From a virus: DNA of 64,000 bases. The notes below the pieces were generated by a model. It searched no databases, had not been told where the DNA came from, and saw nothing but the letters and a program-made list of their open reading frames with translations. Made by a program: the position numbers and the translations under genes. The DNA is taken from IMG/VR virus record IMGVR_UViG_3300050120_000121, positions 35,905 through 99,904 of that record. One strand, given 5' to 3'. Shown here piece after piece: positions 58,620 through 64,000 of this stretch; the stretch's first letter is position 1; each line of letters begins with the position of its first letter.

Positions 58620-58901
58620 ATGCCCGCAAATCTGCCAACTCCCGCTCCTGTCCCAACGTTGTTCGAATCCATTGAAGCTCGTGCATTGGCGGTCGAGACG
58701 TGCGTTGAAACACATCTCAAAGCGGTTTCCGTCGCCGGATTGACGAAACTCAATGCCGTCATCGCGAATAGCGGAACTCTGCCGTTCGGATTGGAGCCGT
58801 ACAAGGTGGAAGTCGAGTCTTTTTTGTCCGACGCTCTGATCCTGGCACAATTGGCCGCTCAATTGGGACTCATCACGGCAACACCAGCGACTCCCGCATA
58901 A
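58620..58901 (+). CDS. Hypothetical protein before the lysis region
   Basis: 93 residues, Ala/Leu/Thr-rich and helical (ALAVETCVETHLKAVSVAGL, DALILAQLAAQLGLITATPA). AGTCAGGACGAAAC precedes the ATG. No family is recognised. Confidence 0.6.
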   Translation: MPANLPTPAPVPTLFESIEARALAVETCVETHLKAVSVAGLTKLNAVIANSGTLPFGLEPYKVEVESFLSDALILAQLAAQLGLITATPATPA

Positions 58902-58948
58902 TTCACGCTCAATATCAGCAGGACGCACAAATCAATCGAAGGGACGCG

Positions 58949-59437
58949 ATGAGCAAAACACTATGGGTCGGGGTTGGATGTCTGGTTGTATTTGTCGCGT
59001 CTCTTGGCATGTGCCTACATTTGGCGTCGATTCCGCAAGTCATGTCTGCCACGGATGGACCGCCTCCAACAATCACTTGGACATCCCTTTGGGGAATGAT
59101 CGCATCTGGTGCGTTTGTTCCGATGGTATTGGCGTTCTGGAAGGAACATCAGTCACAGATTGATTCCGCGACAACGGCGATTCAGGGAGTGGTCACAACC
59201 GTTACCGGAAATGCGAAGTCGTCAACGGCAATTGAAGCGGTCTCTTCCGCTCTGGCATACGCTGCGAACAAGACCGACGCGAACGCGAAAGCACGGTTTG
59301 TAAACGCTCAGTTGGCAGAAATTCGCGACATCATGGGCAATGATTCAGCGATTGCCAATCCGCTCAATGCTCTCGTGATTGCCATCACGAACGCACAATT
59401 CCCAGTTGATCCTCTCAAGATTTCGGTTCTCAAGTAA
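58949..59437 (+). CDS. Membrane protein with two hydrophobic segments, holin candidate
   Basis: 162 residues. TM-like segments near residues 5-30 (LWVGVGCLVVFVASLGMCLH) and 45-65 (SLWGMIASGAFVPMVLAFW), then a soluble helical tail. AAGGGACGCG precedes the ATG. Position before secreted peptidases suggests a lysis or envelope role. Holin is only a candidate call. Confidence 0.5.
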   Translation: MSKTLWVGVGCLVVFVASLGMCLHLASIPQVMSATDGPPPTITWTSLWGMIASGAFVPMVLAFWKEHQSQIDSATTAIQGVVTTVTGNAKSSTAIEAVSSALAYAANKTDANAKARFVNAQLAEIRDIMGNDSAIANPLNALVIAITNAQFPVDPLKISVLK

Positions 59438-59447
59438 AGGTCCGCAC

Positions 59448-59906
59448 ATGCGAAAATGGATGTTCGGACTTGTTTGCGTTCTGGTCATCGGATGCACTGT
59501 CAGCGAACGCGGGATTACGTTCAATTGGGGCGGCAAGTCTGGTCCCGTTTCTCCGGTCAATCCCGTTCAGCCGATCACAACACATGAGTTTCGGTGTCTT
59601 TTCATCCGAGACAATGCCACAGATTCAAAGGTCACATCAACTCAGCGGGCAATGTTGACGGGCGGAAACACTCGCAAGTTTCTGGAAGAGAACTGCGTCA
59701 AGGTTGGCGACGATCCAGGACATCGGTACGTCGACAAAACGACTGAGCTTTCAGGGATATGGAAAGACATGGTCGCGAAATATCCCCCAACGGGTTATCC
59801 GTGGGTGATTCTGACAAACGGTGCGGATGGCGAAGGATTTCTGTTGCCAAACGACTTCGAGCCGGAATTCACAGCGAAAATGAACAAATACGCGGGGGTC
59901 AAATGA
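59448..59906 (+). CDS. Lipoprotein with thioredoxin-like tail, lysis region
   Basis: 152 residues from the ATG at 59448. Signal MRKWMFGLVCVLVIGC ends in a lipobox. The mature part (FRCLFIRDNATDSKVTSTQR, YPWVILTNGADGEGFLLPND) has a weak thioredoxin-fold look. Lipoproteins near endopeptidases in phages can be spanins or exclusion factors. Function unproven. Confidence 0.6.
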   Translation: MRKWMFGLVCVLVIGCTVSERGITFNWGGKSGPVSPVNPVQPITTHEFRCLFIRDNATDSKVTSTQRAMLTGGNTRKFLEENCVKVGDDPGHRYVDKTTELSGIWKDMVAKYPPTGYPWVILTNGADGEGFLLPNDFEPEFTAKMNKYAGVK

Positions 59907-60691
59907 GCGATCTATTTGTCATCAACGATACGAACGCCGATCAGCATGCCAGAGATACATCCCATCTGTGCGGCTGCTTGCCAAGACGTGAAGTGTTTGG
60001 AGCATTGCCGTTCGCAAGTCCCGCTCCGATTGATTTAATCGCTTGGGAGGACATGCCGGACATGATTTCGGATCAAGCGAAAAATAAGAATTCACTTGTC
60101 GATATCTGGCAAGACTCGAAGATCGGAATTTTGAATCAGGGCCAACTCAATTATTGCTGGAGTTTCAGCGGTGTAATGGCATTGATGCTTCAGAGGGAGG
60201 TTGACGGGCTTCCGTTCGTTCATCTGTCGCCAAGCTCGGTCGCTGGGCCTGTGGTCAACTATCAGAACTGCGGATGGTATATTGAAGACTGCTTAAAGCG
60301 AATGTGTTCGGACGGGGCGAGTTCAATCGAATTCGTTCCAGAAACGACATGCAATGCGGCCGACTTCAAGCCGGGTTGGAAAGAATCCGCGTCAATGAAC
60401 AAGGTCACAATGTGGCAGGACGTTGGATCAAATGTTCAGGCACAGAACACGAAGTTATTGAGGAATCAGCCGCTGGCCGTTGCCCATTCGTGGTGGTCTC
60501 ATGCAATCGTTCACCTGAGATTGACGGACGACAATCCGAAACTGCCCGCGAATAACCCGCTTCGATATGGTCGCGACCCGTTAAATTCATGGGGCGCTGG
60601 GTACGGAAAGAATGGACTATTCCATCTGACGGGACAGCATTCAATCGCCGATCAATCGTATGGGATTCTTGAAGTCAAATTTGCGGCGTGA
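59903..60691 (+). CDS. Papain-like cysteine peptidase
   Basis: 262 residues. The C1-type triad is visible: NQGQLNYCWSFSGVMALM with the nucleophile Cys near residue 85, WWSHAIVHLRL with His near 200, and NSWGAGYGKNGLF with Asn near 228. The Gln of the oxyanion hole is in NQGQ. The start overlaps the lipoprotein stop (ATGA). No signal peptide is seen. Next to holin-like and secreted genes it may cleave a cell-envelope protein at lysis or entry. Confidence 0.82.
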   Translation: MSDLFVINDTNADQHARDTSHLCGCLPRREVFGALPFASPAPIDLIAWEDMPDMISDQAKNKNSLVDIWQDSKIGILNQGQLNYCWSFSGVMALMLQREVDGLPFVHLSPSSVAGPVVNYQNCGWYIEDCLKRMCSDGASSIEFVPETTCNAADFKPGWKESASMNKVTMWQDVGSNVQAQNTKLLRNQPLAVAHSWWSHAIVHLRLTDDNPKLPANNPLRYGRDPLNSWGAGYGKNGLFHLTGQHSIADQSYGILEVKFAA

Positions 60692-60721
60692 GTCGTAGTC
60701 TCTTTCCACGGAAGGAAAATC

Positions 60722-60811
60722 ATGCAATCCCTCTCAAACTGGCTCAATGCAATCCATGTGATTGGGGGTCTCATCGCTTTCGCCGCAGAGGTGTTGGCGG
60801 TGACACAGTGA
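60722..60811 (+). CDS. 29-residue single-pass membrane peptide
   Basis: GGAAGGAAAATC gives a strong start. WLNAIHVIGGLIAFAAEVLA is one hydrophobic helix. The stop overlaps the GTG of the trypsin-like gene. A tiny holin or antiholin is possible. Confidence 0.55.
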   Translation: MQSLSNWLNAIHVIGGLIAFAAEVLAVTQ

Positions 60812-62568
60812 CAAATGACAATTCCCGTATTCGACGCTTATGGCTCAACGTCGGCCTATCCGTGGCCATCTGTGGTGATTTGGGTTTCGCGGGAGAAAAA
60901 GGTTTCCAAGTCCCGAAGCCGTTCTCCGCTCCCAAGACATTTCAATCACCGAAAGGTTTTGAGATCCCGCGACCGGAGAAGTCCGAACCTGTACCGAAAC
61001 CGATTCGCGAACCTGAACCCGTCAAACCGCTCAAACTGGAATTGCTCGTTCCGGTCTCATCGGCTCCGCTTTCGTCACCGATAGACGCTTCTGTGATACT
61101 TGGCGTCAACGGGAAAGACTCCAAGGGGCATGCGATTCAGGTTTTCGGATCAGGGACCGTGATTCTGTCGCATGACGGCAAATCGACGATCCTGACGTGT
61201 GCTCACAATCTGCGAGGGATTTCGCAACCGTCCATCTCGGTCACAAGCCAAACGAAACTCTACTCGGGAACCGTTCAGAGAATCGACGATCCGAATGACT
61301 TGGCGTTGATCGAGGTCAATGGCGAACTTCCCTACGTAGAACTGGCGGAATCAATCCCGAAGGTTGGCGACGTTCTGACTAGCATTGGATCGTCAGCGTC
61401 AAAGCTGGAAGAGCGATCTCACAAACTGACAGCCATCGACAAATACGACGCTCCGAAGAATTTCGAGACGGACGGCAAACAGGAACCCGGTCGATCTGGC
61501 GGCGGATTATTCTTCAACGGGGAACTCTGCGGAGTGATTCAGGGTCGCGTAGGAACGTCTCAACTGCCGATCTATGTCTCAGCCGATCCGATTCGCAATC
61601 TGCTCGCCCGTCAAGCGTACGGCGATTCACAGCAGACGGAAATCGAACTTTGGATGGCTCCATTTCGATGTCCACCATGTGACGTGTTGAATGCGTCGGT
61701 TGGCCAAGGGAATGAGCGAGTCAAAGTCGTCGGCCGGTACATCGCTCCGAAACACTGGAATCCGAGCGGCACATTTCCGTTTGTTCGAATCAAGGATTCA
61801 AAGGACCAATGGCATCTGTACCACGGCTTGCGGAATCTCGCGGATGTCGAAGGACAGATTGCGAAACTGAATCCGCCAGTTGTGTCGGCTCGATATGAAG
61901 GCGAAACACCATCGGGAGTGACGCTGAACGGGTCGGCAATCATCCAAACGGGATTCGATCGACTGACGGAATTCTTCGGCGACGGTTCTGAATTCGCGAT
62001 TGATTGGACGCGGATCGGCGGGAAAGACGCATTGCCCGCGAATGGCAAGTACACGAAAAAAGACATCTTCGGCAGTTCTGGCAGCATTTCGATTGGCGTG
62101 AAGTCAACGAAGAAACTCCCGGTGAACGCGATTCGATTCGGGTATCGTTTCGGACCAGGATCGGACGGTCGCGAAAAGCTGTTTCTGAAAACGGAAGATG
62201 AAATTGAATGCGAGATTCCTGAAACTGGCATCGTCGGTTCAGGTCCGCAAAAAGTCGGCATCATCCCGATATTCGTGGCTTACGAAGTCATTTCGCTGAT
62301 CTATGACGTCTACGCGTTGTTTAATCCGACAGTGGACGTGTTTCTCGGCGAGTCCGTATCCGTGAAGTCGAAACTCAGCCAGAACGTGTTGACAGTCACG
62401 ATGATCGACCCAATGCCGAGACTTCGGCTGAACTGGTCATTCTTTTTCGGATTCGTGAAATACGAATATTCCAGGGACTTCACGGGGCTGATCCTATCGC
62501 CGCAGAAGGGAACAATTCAATTCCATCATTCGCATTTTTACAGAGACGTTTCGTTGCCAATCCATTAA
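60808..62568 (+). CDS. Secreted trypsin-like serine protease
   Basis: 586 residues from the GTG at 60808, which overlaps the small peptide gene. It has an N-terminal signal (LWLNVGLSVAICGDLGFAGE) and a Pro-rich linker. The protease domain has TCAHN (His near residue 133), DPNDLALIEV (Asp near 164) and PGRSGGGLF (Ser near 230). A C-terminal beta-rich region may bind a surface. Export suggests action outside the cytoplasm, on a host surface protein or at lysis. Confidence 0.8.
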   Translation: MTNDNSRIRRLWLNVGLSVAICGDLGFAGEKGFQVPKPFSAPKTFQSPKGFEIPRPEKSEPVPKPIREPEPVKPLKLELLVPVSSAPLSSPIDASVILGVNGKDSKGHAIQVFGSGTVILSHDGKSTILTCAHNLRGISQPSISVTSQTKLYSGTVQRIDDPNDLALIEVNGELPYVELAESIPKVGDVLTSIGSSASKLEERSHKLTAIDKYDAPKNFETDGKQEPGRSGGGLFFNGELCGVIQGRVGTSQLPIYVSADPIRNLLARQAYGDSQQTEIELWMAPFRCPPCDVLNASVGQGNERVKVVGRYIAPKHWNPSGTFPFVRIKDSKDQWHLYHGLRNLADVEGQIAKLNPPVVSARYEGETPSGVTLNGSAIIQTGFDRLTEFFGDGSEFAIDWTRIGGKDALPANGKYTKKDIFGSSGSISIGVKSTKKLPVNAIRFGYRFGPGSDGREKLFLKTEDEIECEIPETGIVGSGPQKVGIIPIFVAYEVISLIYDVYALFNPTVDVFLGESVSVKSKLSQNVLTVTMIDPMPRLRLNWSFFFGFVKYEYSRDFTGLILSPQKGTIQFHHSHFYRDVSLPIH

Positions 62569-62578
62569 GGGGTTAATC

Positions 62579-62929
62579 ATGAATCGAAGATCGTTTGTCG
62601 GTTTGTTTGCATCGGCAGTTGCGTTGATTCCATTCGCAGGGTTCGCGAGCACTCCGGAGCGGATGAAGCTCACGGTAATTCACGAGCCACAAAACAAGTG
62701 GTATCGGGTCGTCGGATCGTTCGAGGCGAAGAAAAAGTTCCACTTTGCGTGGCAGACGAAGTTGTGGCCGGAATGGCAGCAGCACATTCGGCCACTGGAA
62801 GAGAGAACTGCGTTTCTGTGGGACATGATGCAAGGTCACGACGGCCTGTTCTCAACACCGAATCGACAGGTCGTCGAGGCGATCAAACACGCGATCTCAA
62901 ATTGCGGTTGCGTCGTGACTGTCCTCTAA
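62579..62929 (+). CDS. Secreted protein with twin-arginine-like signal
   Basis: 116 residues. MNRRSFVGLFASAVALIPFA resembles a Tat signal (RRSF) with an FAS cleavage region. Mature part is Trp/Lys-rich. Its closeness to the protease suggests a shared envelope role. No family. Confidence 0.55.
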   Translation: MNRRSFVGLFASAVALIPFAGFASTPERMKLTVIHEPQNKWYRVVGSFEAKKKFHFAWQTKLWPEWQQHIRPLEERTAFLWDMMQGHDGLFSTPNRQVVEAIKHAISNCGCVVTVL

Positions 62930-62950
62930 AAACCAAAAGAAAACCATTCC

Positions 62951-63055
62951 ATGATTTCGCTTCTGATTTGGGCCATCTGTGTTTTGATCTTCATCTACAT
63001 CGCGAAATCGACTTCATTATGCGAAATGTGGCGATGCCAAGCCTCAATCACGTGA
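62951..63055 (+). CDS. 34-residue membrane peptide
   Basis: ISLLIWAICVLIFIYIAKST is one strong hydrophobic helix. It fills the gap before the next gene. No good ribosome-binding site is visible. Confidence 0.4.
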   Translation: MISLLIWAICVLIFIYIAKSTSLCEMWRCQASIT

Positions 63056-63068
63056 ACCGCAGATCAAT

Positions 63069-63302
63069 ATGTGGCTTCAGCGTCTCACCGATACCTCCGT
63101 CAGACTTCGCGACAAGTTGATTGATCTGGACAAACAATTGTCGACATCAATTTTGAACAACTGTTCGCCAGTCGATGGGGACAATATTAAAAGCATTGAC
63201 GAAGAGCTTTGCGGATTCGCGACTCAGATCCGAGAGATCGAGCGAATCCTTCTGGGTGCCGAGTATGTCGCGGATTCCATCAAAAGCCGTTGCGAGATTT
63301 GA
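63069..63302 (+). CDS. Small helical protein
   Basis: 77 residues, charged and helical (TSVRLRDKLIDLDKQLSTSI, ELCGFATQIREIERILLGAE). Probably a short coiled coil. Function unknown. Confidence 0.5.
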   Translation: MWLQRLTDTSVRLRDKLIDLDKQLSTSILNNCSPVDGDNIKSIDEELCGFATQIREIERILLGAEYVADSIKSRCEI

Positions 63303-63305
63303 TTG

Positions 63306-63620
63306 ATGAATCTGTTCTCGATATTCAAGAGGAAACGAGAATCCTATTCAGGTGAGATTCACCACGTTTGCCATACGGAACTTCAATTCAAGCATTCGCC
63401 AGCAGTTCGGATATCCGCCCTAAAAGAGAAGTGGCGGCGAATGTCGGATAGTGAAGTCTGGAGCGAAGTCACAGCGATGTCTGAAGATTTCGCAAGAGGC
63501 GGACCGAACGGCGAAGGATACTGGTTTATGCACATCCTGAAGGAATGCAAGATCAAGATCGGACGGACAAAGGTGCTTCGCTGCTACAAATGCGACGAGG
63601 AATTGACGGTGGTTCCGTGA
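63306..63620 (+). CDS. Small zinc-type protein
   Basis: 104 residues from the ATG at 63306. The C-terminus CYKCDEELTVVP has one Cys pair; the N-terminus is basic (IFKRKRESYSGE). GTGA couples it to the next gene. Function unknown. Confidence 0.5.
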   Translation: MNLFSIFKRKRESYSGEIHHVCHTELQFKHSPAVRISALKEKWRRMSDSEVWSEVTAMSEDFARGGPNGEGYWFMHILKECKIKIGRTKVLRCYKCDEELTVVP

Positions 63621-63826
63621 AAAAGCCGAAGCCATTTGAGAAAGGATGCAAATTAAGATCAGCGGAACTCGCAAGAATTCGAGCACTGTTTCCGCCGTGG
63701 CAGGGAGGTTGGATTCTCATGCGTGACGGCTTTCAATGGTTCGGTCCAGATGGTCCGAGAAATCCGTGGTATCCCGACAACTATCCCGATTCGATGAAAA
63801 TGGGAATCAATCACGCATCAAATTGA
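63617..63826 (+). CDS. Small Trp/Pro-rich protein
   Basis: 69 residues from a GTG overlapping the previous stop. LFPPWQGGWILMRDGFQWFG and PRNPWYPDNYPD form an aromatic, Pro-rich segment. Function unknown. Confidence 0.5.
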   Translation: MKKPKPFEKGCKLRSAELARIRALFPPWQGGWILMRDGFQWFGPDGPRNPWYPDNYPDSMKMGINHASN

Positions 63827-63835
63827 AATGAACGA

Positions 63836-64000
63836 ATGTCGGACCGAACCTATCGACCATACTGGCGGTTCGGCAAGGAAGCCTTCTGCGACAAATGCAA
63901 CCGGGGATGTTTGGTGTTCAAACGAGAAAAAACGTCAAGCGGAGTGATTGTTCAGCATCGCCGGTGTAAAGGATGCGGAAAGACATGCCTGACGACTTAT
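63836..64000 (+). CDS. Zinc-ribbon protein, partial at the right edge
   Basis: 55 codons are visible and the frame is still open at the window end. CDKCN and CKGCGKTC form a zinc ribbon. Arg/Lys-rich. It may be the start of a terminase small-subunit region or a regulator, which cannot be judged from the fragment. Confidence 0.45.
   Translation, partial: MSDRTYRPYWRFGKEAFCDKCNRGCLVFKREKTSSGVIVQHRRCKGCGKTCLTTY

Overview
The window is most of the genome of a tailed, siphovirus-like phage or prophage, probably of a planctomycete host. The phage assignment rests on a continuous late block: the end of a head-maturation gene, an HK97-fold capsid, head-tail connectors, a tail tube, tail chaperones joined by a -1 frameshift, a tape measure and tail-tip genes. 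The planctomycete assignment is an inference from protein style (a long pseudopilin, a P63C protein, DUF262/HNH and IS4-type cargo) and is not proven. The usual start signal is a GAAAGGA-like Shine-Dalgarno, and most genes overlap by 1-4 bases (ATGA, GTGA, TTGA). No terminase, portal, integrase or repressor is recognisable. If the genome is circular or permuted, packaging genes probably lie between the right edge and the left edge.

Layout. 1-17.5 kb, plus strand: head and tail genes, with an HNH gene and one small antisense gene in opposite orientation. 17.5-22.6 kb, minus strand: a chain of tiny, translationally coupled genes ending in a pseudopilin-like gene. 22,585-28,126: a 5.5-kb IS4-type transposon with cargo (a DUF262-HNH protein, two small DNA-binding-type proteins, one unknown protein), bounded by 19-bp inverted repeats and 11-bp target duplications, splitting an HNH gene. 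28.5-41 kb, plus strand: an early region with a strong promoter, a pectate-lyase-fold protein, an ExoX-like exonuclease, a replication initiator and a DnaB helicase. 41,031-44,878: a second cargo transposon (SWIM-domain transposase, lipoprotein, P63C protein) with 19-bp inverted repeats and 9-bp duplications, splitting a phage csrA. 45-57 kb, plus strand: a second early operon whose promoter and leader nearly duplicate the first, followed by a run of small genes separated by hairpins, ERF and YqaJ recombination proteins, a sliding clamp and nucleases. 57-64 kb: a tRNA-Met(CAT) and a probable lysis or envelope region with membrane peptides, lipoproteins, a papain-like peptidase and a trypsin-like protease.

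How it fits together. Two copies of one early promoter probably drive the replication genes (initiator, helicase) and the recombination genes (ERF annealase, YqaJ exonuclease, clamp). The phage brings a clamp but no visible polymerase, so it probably recruits the host polymerase. The late block builds a tail of about 100 nm, judged from tape-measure length. Both transposons interrupt phage genes whose reading frames are restored exactly when the element and one target copy are removed, so the insertions are recent.
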